NCBI RefSeq assembly: GCF_013003985.1
Contig: NZ_CP053073.1
Coordinates: forward strand, 744,001 to 808,000
Source: Usitatibacter palustris
GTDB taxonomy: Bacteria; Pseudomonadota; Gammaproteobacteria; Burkholderiales; Usitatibacteraceae
Direction: 5' to 3'
DNA: 64,000 nucleotides
The notes below the pieces were generated by a model, which saw only the letters and a list, made by a program, of their open reading frames with translations, had not been told where the DNA came from and made no database searches. Position 1 is the stretch's first letter. Each line of letters starts with the position of its first letter. This document shows positions 27,735 through 35,517 of this stretch, piece after piece. The position numbers were made by a program, and so were the translations under genes.

Positions 27735-28664
27735 TCAACCGTTCTCCACCCGTTTTCGCCTTGTAATTGCTGCACGTTTCGTGGCCGAGGCAGCCGGCGC
27801 ATCGAGGAATTCCGCAACGAGATCGACGTGGCCCGGGAGCATGAGCGAGGGCGCGTGCCCGCACCCGGGTATTTCCTCGAGGCGGGCATTGTCGTGGCGA
27901 AGGAGCATGGTGTCGGCGACCGTGCGCGGGAAGACGTGCGAGGTCTCGCCGCGCAACAGCAGCGTGGGGCAGGTGACCTTCTGCCACGCATCCCAGAAAA
28001 AGATGCCGGGCGAAAGCGGCATTGGCTGCACGAGGCGCGCGATCGCCGGATCGTAATGGAGGCGGTACTCGTTCCCGGTCTTGCGGCTGCCGTGGCGCAC
28101 GAGCGCGCGCCATTGCTCGGGCGGGATGCGTCCCCATTCCTTGTGCGTGCGCTTCAGGTGCGCGTCGATCGCGGCGAGGGTCGGGAACGAGGTGGGTCCG
28201 AGGAGGTTGCGGCCGATGGTCTGCAGCGCCGGCGTCGGCAGGAAAGCGCCCACGTCGTTCATGACCAGGCGCCGCACGGGCGAGTTACGCTGGGCGGCCA
28301 GGAGCATGCCGAGCAGGCCACCCATGGACGTGCCGACCCAGTCGACCTCGCGAACCCGGAGGTGGGCGAGCAGGGCGTTCAGGTCGGAGAGGAACTGGGG
28401 GAAACCGTAGAGGGGGGCGGGGAGCCAGTCGCTGGTGCCCCTGCCGGCGACATCCACGCAGACCACGCGGCGTCCCGCAGCCAGCTTTTCGGCGAGGTAA
28501 TCGAAGTCCCGGGCATTACCGCTATAACCGTGGACACAGATGACGACGCGCGGATCCTGCGCATCCCCCCACTCGACGTAGTGGAGGCGATGAAATCCGG
28601 CGACACCAAGACCAAGATAGGTCTCGTGCCGCGGCCCCTTGTCCGCGGGGCCCTGCGGTTCGAG
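27735..28664 (-). CDS. alpha/beta hydrolase with no recognisable start codon
   Basis: The frame codes for an alpha/beta hydrolase: HRLHYVEWGD, oxyanion strand VVICVHGYSGN, nucleophile elbow VGTSMGG, and histidine in GCGHAPSL. The first ATG/GTG/TTG in frame is GTG at 28464-28466, which would remove the HGYSG strand needed for catalysis. The frame stays open up to a TGA at 28665-28667 with no ATG, GTG or TTG in between. A TTG overlaps that TGA (CATTGA) but in the frame one base off; it would connect if one G of the GGGG run at 28635-28638 were absent. So this is a frameshifted gene, an unusual start, or a sequence error. The end is well defined; the start is not. Confidence 0.7.
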   Translation of the reverse strand, partial: LEPQGPADKGPRHETYLGLGVAGFHRLHYVEWGDAQDPRVVICVHGYSGNARDFDYLAEKLAAGRRVVCVDVAGRGTSDWLPAPLYGFPQFLSDLNALLAHLRVREVDWVGTSMGGLLGMLLAAQRNSPVRRLVMNDVGAFLPTPALQTIGRNLLGPTSFPTLAAIDAHLKRTHKEWGRIPPEQWRALVRHGSRKTGNEYRLHYDPAIARLVQPMPLSPGIFFWDAWQKVTCPTLLLRGETSHVFPRTVADTMLLRHDNARLEEIPGCGHAPSLMLPGHVDLVAEFLDAPAASATKRAAITRRKRVENG

Positions 28665-28835
28665 TCAATGCTGCGCGGTGGCTTCCGGCTTGATCGTTCG
28701 ACCGGGGCGGCCGGCCAAGGCCTGGATGCCGCGGGTGATCCAGACGAGGGCGTCGCCGATGGCGTCGGCAATTTCTACGCTGCGCTGCAACTGAGCTTCG
28801 CGGATGTGGCGTTCGATGCGTGAGTAGTTGTTCAC
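28665..28835 (-). CDS. small helical protein, 56 aa
   Basis: GTG start at 28833-28835 with AGGAG eight bases upstream. The product MNNYSRIERHIREAQLQRSV... is a probable amphipathic helix with arginine-rich and alanine-rich faces, without signal peptide or cysteine. I do not recognise a named family. It is divergent from the LysR gene and lies directly upstream of the start-less hydrolase in the same frame, its TGA being the boundary. The good ribosome-binding site and coding-like third positions make it a likely real gene. Confidence 0.6.
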   Translation of the reverse strand: MNNYSRIERHIREAQLQRSVEIADAIGDALVWITRGIQALAGRPGRTIKPEATAQH

Positions 28836-28888
28836 TAACTTATCTCCTTTATTACTTTCAATGGGTTAGGCATTTCGGCACCGTTGCC

Positions 28889-28918
28889 TTGAACCTGAAC
28901 CCACGAGTGCAATATAGT
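28889..28918 (+). promoter_or_regulatory. putative promoter of the gcvA-like gene
   Basis: TTGAAC (28889-28894) and TATAGT (28913-28918) with an 18-base spacer, 40 bases upstream of the LysR start. The divergent 56-residue gene starts about 55 bases to the left, so the region could hold the LysR binding site. Confidence 0.5.
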
Positions 28919-28957
28919 GTCCATGTTGCGGTGCAACAAGAGACCTTTTCTTTCCCC

Positions 28958-29941
28958 ATGCCGAAGAAGCCCTTTCCCCAGACCCGCCCCCCGGCCCGCA
29001 TTCCTCCCCTCGGATCGCTCCGGGCGTTCGAGGCGGCCGCGCGCCACCTGAGCTTCCAGAAGGCCTCGGAGGAGATCCACGTCACCGCCTCTGCCGTGGG
29101 GCAACAGGTCCGGACGCTGGAGGAGTACCTGGGCGTGGCGCTCTTCAAGCGCCTGCCGCGGTCGCTGGTCCTGACCGCGGCCGGGGAGGCGATGCTCCCC
29201 AAGGTCCGCGAGGGCTTCGAGTGCTTTGCCGCGGCCATCGCGGCACTGCACAAGCCGACGGCGTCCGGGGTGCTGACCCTGGGAGCGCCCCCGACTTTCA
29301 CGAGCCGCTGGCTGATGCCGCGGCTACACGGTTTCGCCGCGGCCCATCCCGAGGTCGAGCTGCACGTGACCACCAGCGTCGGGATGATCGACCGCAACAA
29401 TGAAAAGGTCGCGGCCGATGCCGTGCGCCTCGATCCGCGCGACGAGGACGTGATCACCACCATTCGCTATGGCGCGGGGCGGTATCCGGGCTCGCGCGTG
29501 GACCGCATCTTCCAGGGCTCGTACGTGCCGGTGTGCTCTCCCGCGTTGCTCAAGGGGCGCCGCCCGTTGCGCCAGCCCGAGGACCTTCGCTACCAGACGC
29601 TGATCCACGACGAGGGTGTGGCCGACCTCGTGGGGCGCCCGGCGTGGAGCGAATGGGTGCAGACCGAGGGCGTGAAGGGAGTCGACGCGAATCGCGGGCC
29701 GCGCTTCAGCGATTCGGCGCTCGCCATCGAAGGCGCGATCGACGGACTGGGCGTCGCGCTCGCGTTGTGGCCGCTCGTGCGCGCCGACGTGATGGCCGGG
29801 CGCCTCGTGGTGCCGTTCGAAGCGCCGATTCCCTCGGGTTATGCGTACTACCTCGTCACGCCCGAGTCCGAGGCTGATCGCCCGGAGATCGTCGCGTTCC
29901 GCAGCTGGCTGCTCGCCGCATCCACCGTCGAAACGGACTGA
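28958..29941 (+). CDS. LysR-family regulator, GcvA type
   Basis: A 327-residue LysR-type transcriptional regulator. The winged helix is at about residues 17-75 (PPLGSLRAFEAAARHLSFQKASEEIHVTASAVGQQ), the exact wording of the GcvA subgroup, and the effector-binding domain follows (LTLGAPPTFTSRWLMPRL). ATG at 28958 gives the standard N-terminus; the longer frame back to 28820 would run through the promoter. It is divergent from the 56-residue gene and hydrolase, which may be its targets. The effector is not known; glycine cleavage genes are not in this window. Confidence 0.88.
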   Translation: MPKKPFPQTRPPARIPPLGSLRAFEAAARHLSFQKASEEIHVTASAVGQQVRTLEEYLGVALFKRLPRSLVLTAAGEAMLPKVREGFECFAAAIAALHKPTASGVLTLGAPPTFTSRWLMPRLHGFAAAHPEVELHVTTSVGMIDRNNEKVAADAVRLDPRDEDVITTIRYGAGRYPGSRVDRIFQGSYVPVCSPALLKGRRPLRQPEDLRYQTLIHDEGVADLVGRPAWSEWVQTEGVKGVDANRGPRFSDSALAIEGAIDGLGVALALWPLVRADVMAGRLVVPFEAPIPSGYAYYLVTPESEADRPEIVAFRSWLLAASTVETD

Positions 29942-30928
29942 TCAGGCGGGCACGAGCGGGGCTTCCTGCATCGCCGCGATCTGCTCGCGCAGCTCCAGCA
30001 CGCGGTCCTGCCAGTAGCGCGGCGTGTCGAAGAAGGGAAAGGCGATCGGGAATGCCGGGTCGTCCCAGCGGCGCGCGAGCCACGCGGAGTAGTGAATCAG
30101 CCTGAGCGTGCGCAGGGCCTCGAAGAGGTGCAGCTCGCGATCGTCGAACTCCGAGAAGTCCTCGTAGCCTCGCAGGATGTGCCCGAGTTGCGCGCACATC
30201 GATTCGCGATCGCCCGACACCAGCATCCACAGGTCCTGCACGGCCGGTCCCATGCGCGCGTCGTCGAGGTCGACGAAGTGCGGGCCCTGGTCGGTCCAGA
30301 GGACATTGCCCGCGTGGCAGTCGCCGTGAAGCCTCAGCGTCGCGTACTTGCCCGCGCGCTCGAAGCAGCGCGCGACGTTCTCCAGCGCGAGGTTCGCCGC
30401 ACTCTTCCACGCCTCGCGCAGGTCCGGCGGAATGAAGCGGCTCGCGAGCAGCCAATCGCGGGGCTCGGTTCCCATCGAAGCGATGTCGATCGTGGTGCGC
30501 TGCTTGAAGGGCTTCGCGCGGCCGACCGCATGGATGCGACCGATGTATCGCCCGAGCCACTCGAGGACGCCCTGGCGATCGAGCTCCGGTGCGCGACCGC
30601 CGCGGCGCGGAAACACCGCGAAGCGGAATGGCCCCGTCTCGTGCAGGGTCTTGTCCTTCGGCGCGAGCGGTGCGACCACCGGCACTTCGCGCTCCGAGAG
30701 CTCCGAGGCAAATGCGTGCTCCTCGAGGATTTGCGCATCGCTCCAGCGCGCGGGGCGATAGAACTTCGCGACCACCGGCGGGCCTTCCTCCTGGCCCACC
30801 TGGTAGACGCGGTTCTCGTAGCTGTTCAGCGCGAGCAGGCGACCGTCGCACAATAGCCCCACGCCGTCGAGGGCATTGAGAACGACATCGGGCGTGAGCT
30901 GCGAGTACGGGTGCGGATCATTGGGCAT
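29942..30928 (-). CDS. srkA: stress response kinase SrkA (YihE)
   Basis: A 328-residue serine/threonine protein kinase of the SrkA/YihE family, the same length as E. coli SrkA. It belongs to the aminoglycoside-phosphotransferase-like fold, with LNSYENRVYQVG as the nucleotide loop, VVAKFYRP with the ATP-binding lysine, LHGDCHAGNVLW as the catalytic loop and FVDLDDARMG as the metal-binding motif. In E. coli it protects against envelope-stress-related death. The E. coli partner dsbA is not next to it here. It is convergent with the LysR gene, with no gap. Confidence 0.92.
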   Translation of the reverse strand: MPNDPHPYSQLTPDVVLNALDGVGLLCDGRLLALNSYENRVYQVGQEEGPPVVAKFYRPARWSDAQILEEHAFASELSEREVPVVAPLAPKDKTLHETGPFRFAVFPRRGGRAPELDRQGVLEWLGRYIGRIHAVGRAKPFKQRTTIDIASMGTEPRDWLLASRFIPPDLREAWKSAANLALENVARCFERAGKYATLRLHGDCHAGNVLWTDQGPHFVDLDDARMGPAVQDLWMLVSGDRESMCAQLGHILRGYEDFSEFDDRELHLFEALRTLRLIHYSAWLARRWDDPAFPIAFPFFDTPRYWQDRVLELREQIAAMQEAPLVPA

Positions 30929-30984
30929 GGGCCCGATTCTACGGTGCTAGAATTCGCCGCATCCCAACGCGAGGAGCGAACAAC

Positions 30985-31083
30985 ATGAAAAACCCGCTGG
31001 ATTCCCTCTGGGGCACCGTGATCTCGGGCCTCGTCCTGACGGTGGTTCTCTATTACCTCGTGCGCGCGATGATCGGAGGCTGA
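30985..31083 (+). CDS. 32-residue single-helix membrane peptide
   Basis: Short ORF, MKNPLDSLWGTVISG..., with one hydrophobic helix (residues about 10-27) and a glycine-ended tail. GAGGAG lies nine bases upstream of the ATG. The stop is followed by one base and then the GTG of the urate-oxidase-N-like membrane gene, so the two are almost certainly translated together. It may be a small accessory subunit of that protein, as small single-helix subunits are for oxidases. That role is inference. Confidence 0.65.
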   Translation: MKNPLDSLWGTVISGLVLTVVLYYLVRAMIGG

Positions 31084-31084
31084 C

Positions 31085-31591
31085 GTGGGCGAATTCATCC
31101 AGTTCAACATCGGTCGCTGGCTCCACATCGGCTCGGGTCTCATGTGGATCGGCCTGCTCTATTACTTCAACTTCGTGCAGGTCGCCGCACTCAAGGCCGC
31201 TGGCGCCGACACGCCGCCCACGGGCGCGGGCATCACGAAGCACGTGGCGCCTCGCGCACTGCTCTTCTTCCGCTGGGCCGCAGTGGCTACGGTTCTCTTC
31301 GGCTTCATGATCCTTGGCGACAAGGCCGATGACGCGCTCCTCTTCAAGGAGAAGGCGTACATCCCGATCGGCGTGGGCGCGTGGCTCGGCCTCATCATGA
31401 TCTTCAACGTGTGGGTGCTGATCTGGCCCAACCAGAAGAAGATCCTGGGCATCGTCCCCGCGAGCGACGAGGAGAAGAACAAGGCGCGCCGCGTCGCGTT
31501 CCTCGCTTCGCGCACGAATACGATGCTCTCCATCCCGATGCTGTTCTTCATGGTCGCTTCGGGCGGCATCTTCCGCAGGGCGTTCTTCTAG
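31085..31591 (+). CDS. membrane protein like the N-terminal domain of PuuD-type urate oxidase
   Basis: A 168-residue protein with four predicted membrane helices. GRWLHIGSGLMWIGLLYYFNFVQV near the start and the downstream HVAPRALLFFRWAA resemble the membrane domain (Urate_ox_N, DUF989) of membrane-bound urate hydroxylase PuuD. The cytochrome c part of PuuD is absent, so this is a stand-alone membrane domain. The conserved histidines (H14, and H in TKHVAPRA) could bind heme, as in the family, but this is inference. The start is GTG at 31085, one base after the 32-residue gene. No purine-degradation genes lie nearby. Confidence 0.75.
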   Translation: MGEFIQFNIGRWLHIGSGLMWIGLLYYFNFVQVAALKAAGADTPPTGAGITKHVAPRALLFFRWAAVATVLFGFMILGDKADDALLFKEKAYIPIGVGAWLGLIMIFNVWVLIWPNQKKILGIVPASDEEKNKARRVAFLASRTNTMLSIPMLFFMVASGGIFRRAFF

Positions 31592-31651
31592 AACTCCTGC
31601 AGCGATGCCGCGGTCCAACACCCGGATACGATCGGGTGGAGTGACCACGGA

Positions 31652-32953
31652 ATGAATTATAAGAACCTGATCGCGGCCGCCTATGCGGCCGCGTTCGTTT
31701 TCATCGGCGGATGCTCTTCCGACGACTCGCCATCGCGCACCAAGATCCAGTTCGTCAACGGGACGCACGGGCTCGGGACGATCGAGTTCGAGGCGAATGG
31801 CGTGCGCCATGTCCTCGCGCCTCGCGCAGCCAGCCCGGTCGTTGAAGTGGACAGCGGGCCGCTCACTGTGACGCTGCGCTCAGAGGCGGGTGCTGCCGCC
31901 ACGCGCGTGCTGTCGATCGACGAGACCACGGCCTTCCTGGTCTCGTTTGGCGCGGACCGAACGCTCGACGTCAGGTCCATCGCGGCGGGCCCCGAAGTGC
32001 CCGCGGGGAATACCGCGGTCCAGTATTACGGCCACTCCCCGGAGTCGCTCGGGATTGATGTGTATTTCGTTCTGCCCGGTACCGACATCGCTGCCGCGAA
32101 CCCCTCGAATCCTGCCCCGCTGGGCGCGCTCAGCACGCTCAGCGCGAGTTTCGCGCCAGGCACGTACGAAATGGTCATCGCGGCCGCGGGGAAGAAGACG
32201 ATCCTCTTCAAGTCCGCTCCGATGGAGTTGCGCGCCGGCCAGCGCCTCACGCTCCTGGGTGCCACGCGGTCGTCGCAGGTCGTGACTCCGCAGCCTATCG
32301 TTCTCGAGCCGGGTGCCGTGCGCTCGCTCGAGGATTCGCGCCCCGCCGTGCGGCTGCTCTCGGACCTGATGTCCGGAACCGGGCTGCAAACACTCATCGT
32401 CGACGGCGATGTCATCGCGTACCTCCCTTCACCGAGCGCGGCGAGCGGGTCATTCCACATTACGCCGGGCACGCGCATGTTCGAGCAGATCGGGTCATTG
32501 CCGAACGGCGCGCATCCGCAGGAGATCCTGGCCGGGCAGTCGTACACGCTTCGCTATCGGCAGGACGGATTCGGGACCTATCCGGTCGCGTACGTCGGAT
32601 GGGGATTTTTCCCCGCGATCGATTACCCGGTACCGGCAGGCAAGGCCCGCATTCGGCTGATCGTGGAGAACGTTCAGCGCAGCAACCTGGTGAAGGTCGA
32701 TGGGCAGCTCGTGAGCTACACGAACCAGGCGCTGGGCAACGCGGGCCTGGTCATCGATCGCGATCCGGGCCCCGTGAGCATCGAGGTGTTCACGCCGGAC
32801 ACCGATCTCTCCGAGGGGATCGTGAACCTGTCACTGGGGGCGAGTCACTACTACGTGGTGCGCTTCCTCTCCACCACCGGTCACGCCGGTCCGCTGCCGT
32901 ATCCGGAGGGTGGGCCACCGGTGCAGCGCCACCGCGAAGTGAGTTCTGACTAG
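31652..32953 (+). CDS. DUF4397-like lipoprotein, 433 aa
   Basis: A lipoprotein with N-terminal hydrophobic run and lipobox FIGGC (Cys21), followed by an acidic serine linker. The rest is beta-rich with repeated Ig-like segments: FVNGTHGLGTIEFEANG, VQYYGHSPESLGIDVYFV, and IRLIVENVQRSNLVKVDGQ. This recalls DUF4397 domains in tandem, found in surface and periplasmic lipoproteins of unknown function. The signal after Cys21 (S-S-D-D) disfavours inner-membrane sorting only weakly. It is convergent with the DUF192 gene and overlaps it by 4 bases. Confidence 0.78.
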   Translation: MNYKNLIAAAYAAAFVFIGGCSSDDSPSRTKIQFVNGTHGLGTIEFEANGVRHVLAPRAASPVVEVDSGPLTVTLRSEAGAAATRVLSIDETTAFLVSFGADRTLDVRSIAAGPEVPAGNTAVQYYGHSPESLGIDVYFVLPGTDIAAANPSNPAPLGALSTLSASFAPGTYEMVIAAAGKKTILFKSAPMELRAGQRLTLLGATRSSQVVTPQPIVLEPGAVRSLEDSRPAVRLLSDLMSGTGLQTLIVDGDVIAYLPSPSAASGSFHITPGTRMFEQIGSLPNGAHPQEILAGQSYTLRYRQDGFGTYPVAYVGWGFFPAIDYPVPAGKARIRLIVENVQRSNLVKVDGQLVSYTNQALGNAGLVIDRDPGPVSIEVFTPDTDLSEGIVNLSLGASHYYVVRFLSTTGHAGPLPYPEGGPPVQRHREVSSD

Positions 32954-33405
32954 CGGCCCGGCTTCACAAGGGGCAGCCCCGTCACCTTCGCACCGGCTTC
33001 GATCTTCTTCCCGGCGAACCAACCCTTGTTGGTCTCGATCGCGTAGCGCGCCGGACCGGCCGCCGTGTACGTGATCTCCATGAGCGGTTCCATGTCGAGG
33101 ATGTTGAGGATCTTCCCCTCGCCGTCGATGAACGCGACCGACAGCGGCAGGTACGTGTTCTTCATCCACATGGAGTGATAGCCCACGTCCTCGAACACGA
33201 AGAGCATGCCGTCGTTGGCGGGCATGGTCTTTCGGAACATGAGACCCTTCGAGCGCGTCTCGTCCGTGTCGACCACCTCGACCTTGAGGGCGTGGGTGCC
33301 GATCTTGACGCCGATCGTGCGCAAGGGCGCATCGGCGTGGGCGAAGCTCGCCGCGAGGACGAGAACCAGTGCGCCGAGGGCGCGGTCGAATGTCAGGGTA
33401 CGCAT
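32950..33405 (-). CDS. secreted DUF192 family protein
   Basis: A 151-residue protein with a signal peptide (hydrophobic LGALVLVLAASFAHA, cleavage likely after A24) and a single DUF192 domain. It shows the hallmark pattern ARxxGLMxR as DETRSKGLMFRKTMPANDGMLFVF and HSMWMKNTYLPLSVAFID. The family is widespread and small, and its function is not known. The ATG at 33405 is supported by the signal peptide. It is divergent from the 101-residue lipoprotein gene with only 19 bases between the starts. Confidence 0.88.
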   Translation of the reverse strand: MRTLTFDRALGALVLVLAASFAHADAPLRTIGVKIGTHALKVEVVDTDETRSKGLMFRKTMPANDGMLFVFEDVGYHSMWMKNTYLPLSVAFIDGEGKILNILDMEPLMEITYTAAGPARYAIETNKGWFAGKKIEAGAKVTGLPLVKPGR

Positions 33406-33424
33406 AGGGCAAGGATACTAACGC

Positions 33425-33730
33425 ATGAACTACAAGATTCGCAGACACGCTCCCCTCCTTCTCGCGCTGTCGCTCGCGGCGTGCGCAACCGTTGCGCCAT
33501 CTCCTGTGGCACAACCCGAAGAGACGCCCGTCCAGGCCACGCAGCGGCGTACCGAGGCGCCTCGTCCGGCCTACAACCTCGCCGGATATCCGCCGGCTGT
33601 TCGCGACGGCTACATCGATGGGTGCGAGACCGCCAAGGGCTCGAGCTACGGGCGCGACAAGCGCGCCACCGCCGACGACCAGTACAAGATGGGCTGGAAC
33701 GACGGCTTCTCGATCTGCGCCCGGAAATAG
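33425..33730 (+). CDS. small lipoprotein, 101 aa
   Basis: A small lipoprotein with lipobox LSLAAC (Cys20), a proline- and glutamate-rich linker, and a C-terminal domain of about 50 residues with two cysteines in GYIDGCETAKGS and YKMGWNDGFSIC. The paired cysteines may form a disulfide in the envelope. I do not know a function. It is followed directly by the first of three GTCAGACAAC sites and then the gntR gene. Confidence 0.78.
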   Translation: MNYKIRRHAPLLLALSLAACATVAPSPVAQPEETPVQATQRRTEAPRPAYNLAGYPPAVRDGYIDGCETAKGSSYGRDKRATADDQYKMGWNDGFSICARK

Positions 33731-33740
33731 GTCAGACAAC
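33731..33740 (+). promoter_or_regulatory. GTCAGACAAC site 1, possible GntR operator
   Basis: GTCAGACAAC directly after the lipoprotein stop and 56 bases before the gntR ATG. Identical to site 2 and one base different from site 3. FadR-type GntR proteins often bind TTGTC-nn-GACAA-like sequences, so autoregulation is plausible. Confidence 0.5.
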
Positions 33741-33776
33741 CCCTTTTCTGCCTCTGGGGTTCCGGCGTACCATGTC

Positions 33777-33786
33777 GTCAGACAAC
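33777..33786 (+). promoter_or_regulatory. GTCAGACAAC site 2, possible GntR operator
   Basis: Second GTCAGACAAC copy, in the wider context GTCGTCAGACAAC, 10 bases upstream of the gntR start codon. The same wider context recurs at site 3 with one mismatch. Confidence 0.55.
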
Positions 33787-33796
33787 TGGTGCGTCG

Positions 33797-34549
33797 ATGA
33801 CTTCCGGCCTCGTTTCCCCCAAGCGCCCCCGCAACCTCGCCGAACGGCTCGTCGGTGAGTTCACCCGCGAGATCCGCCAGGCCCGCCTGAGGCCCGGCGA
33901 CCGCCTTCCCACCGAGGCGCAGGTCGTCCGCCGCTTCGGCGTGAGCCGCACGGTGGTGCGCGAAGCGCTCTCCCAACTGCAGGCCGCAGGCCTCGTCGAA
34001 ACGCGCCACGGCATCGGCACGTTCGTCACGATGAACCGCCGCGATTCAGGCTTGCGCGCGGATGCCGCGGAGATCGCGACCGTGGTCGATCTCCTCGCGA
34101 TGCTGGAGATGCGCATCGGCGTCGAGAGCGAAGCCGCCGCCATCGCCGCGCGCCGCCGCACCGACGAGCACCTGGAAAGGATGCGCGCGGCTCTCGACGA
34201 GTTCGAGCGCCTGCTGGGCGCGGGCGAGACCACGGAGCCGGCGGATTTTCGCTTCCACTCGACGATCGCGGCCGCCACGGGCAACCGCTACTTCGCGAGC
34301 TTCATGGGTTCGCTCGGCACCAAGGCCATTCCGCGCGCCCACCTCAAGCTTCCCGACCTGCCGTCGCTTCACCATCGCGACTACCTCGCCTCGGTGAACC
34401 GCGAGCATGAGGACATCTTCAATGCCATCGCCCGCGAGGACGCCGATGGCGCCCGTGCCGCGATGCGCACCCACATCGGAAATGGACGCGAGCGACTGAA
34501 GCTCCGCCAAGAGTCGTCTGACAACCTGGAACCGAGGAGAAAAAAATGA
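33797..34549 (+). CDS. GntR-family regulator, FadR/FCD subfamily
   Basis: A 250-residue transcription factor with an N-terminal winged helix (LRPGDRLPTEAQVVRRFGVSRTVVREALSQL around 30-62, then the wing GIGTFV) and an FCD effector domain with the metal-binding pattern DFRFHSTIAAATGN and a late His region (REHEDIFNAI). FCD regulators sense sugar acids or carboxylates. Its stop overlaps the start of a TRAP binding-protein gene (ATGA), so it probably controls its own operon. Three GTC(A/T)GACAAC sites lie around it. Confidence 0.9.
   Translation: MTSGLVSPKRPRNLAERLVGEFTREIRQARLRPGDRLPTEAQVVRRFGVSRTVVREALSQLQAAGLVETRHGIGTFVTMNRRDSGLRADAAEIATVVDLLAMLEMRIGVESEAAAIAARRRTDEHLERMRAALDEFERLLGAGETTEPADFRFHSTIAAATGNRYFASFMGSLGTKAIPRAHLKLPDLPSLHHRDYLASVNREHEDIFNAIAREDADGARAAMRTHIGNGRERLKLRQESSDNLEPRRKK
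34516..34525 (+). promoter_or_regulatory. GTCTGACAAC site 3, possible GntR operator
   Basis: GTCTGACAAC in the context GTCGTCTGACAAC, 20 bases before the TRAP binding-protein start and inside the end of gntR. It differs from sites 1 and 2 by A to T at one position. Confidence 0.45.
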
Positions 34550-35517
34550 TCCGCCGAAGTCTTGCCGTATTGGCGCTTGCCGCCGTCGCGCTCGCCGCTC
34601 CCTATGCGAACGCGCAAACGAAGTTGAAGTGGGCGCACGTCTACGAAGTCGCCGAGCCGTATCACACGCAGGCCCTCTGGGCCGCGGAGGAAGTGAAGAA
34701 GCGCACCAACGGCCGCTACCTGATCGAAGTCTTCCCCGCGTCCACGCTGGGCAAGGAGACCGACATCAACCAGGCGCTGTCACTGGGCACCGTCGACATC
34801 ATCTACACGGGCATGGCGTTCGCGGGGCGCTCGTTCCCGCCGATGTCGATCGCTTCGGGCCCGTTCATCTTCCGCGGCTTCGATCACTGGCAGGCGTTCC
34901 GCGACGGACCCGTCTTCCGCGAAGTGGCCAAGGGCTACGAGGACAAGAGCGGCCACAAGATCGTCGGCTACACGTACTACGGCCAGCGCCACCTCACCGC
35001 GAACAAGATGGTCCAGAAGCCCGAGGACATGAAGGGGATGAAGCTGCGCGTGCCCGATGCGCCGCTCTTCGTGATGTTCCCGCGCGCGGTGGGCGCCAAT
35101 CCGACGCCGATCGCATTCGCCGAGGTGTACCTCGCGCTCCAGAACGGCACGGTCGACGCGCAGGAGAACCCGCTGCCGACGATCGAGGCGAAGAAGTTCT
35201 ACGAGGTGCAGAAGTACATCATGCTCACGGGCCACATCACGGAGTCGCTGGTGACGATCGTCGCGGGCGACACGTGGAAGAAGCTTGCCGAAGCCGACCG
35301 GAAGATCATCAGCGACACGTTGTGGGAAGCCTCCACGCGCGCGACGAAGGACATCGCCGAGGCCGAGAACAAGCTCGTCACCGACTTCACCAAGCGCGGC
35401 ATCAACGTGGTGAAGGTCGACCGCGGCCCGTTCATCCAGGCGGTGCAGAAGGCCGTGACCGCGCCCGATGCGCCGTGGCCGAAGGACCTCTACGACCGCG
35501 TGCAGGCGATCAAGTAG
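34546..35517 (+). CDS. TRAP transporter substrate-binding protein (DctP family)
   Basis: A 323-residue periplasmic binding protein with a signal peptide (LAVLALAAVALAAPYANA, cleavage after A23) and the DctP pattern: LKWAHVYE, FPASTLGKETDINQALSLGTVDI, and the substrate-clamping arginine in GMKLRVPDAP followed by LQNGTVDAQENPLP. TRAP proteins import carboxylates and sugar acids. The ATG overlaps the gntR stop and has AGGAG seven bases upstream. No DctQ or DctM membrane genes follow; the next gene is on the other strand. It is an orphan that must share a permease encoded elsewhere. Confidence 0.92.
   Translation: MIRRSLAVLALAAVALAAPYANAQTKLKWAHVYEVAEPYHTQALWAAEEVKKRTNGRYLIEVFPASTLGKETDINQALSLGTVDIIYTGMAFAGRSFPPMSIASGPFIFRGFDHWQAFRDGPVFREVAKGYEDKSGHKIVGYTYYGQRHLTANKMVQKPEDMKGMKLRVPDAPLFVMFPRAVGANPTPIAFAEVYLALQNGTVDAQENPLPTIEAKKFYEVQKYIMLTGHITESLVTIVAGDTWKKLAEADRKIISDTLWEASTRATKDIAEAENKLVTDFTKRGINVVKVDRGPFIQAVQKAVTAPDAPWPKDLYDRVQAIK

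Noticed and set aside
31085..31591. Complete urate oxidase (puuD)
   Set aside because: Only the membrane half is present (168 residues). There is no cytochrome c motif CxxCH, and no purine-degradation neighbours.
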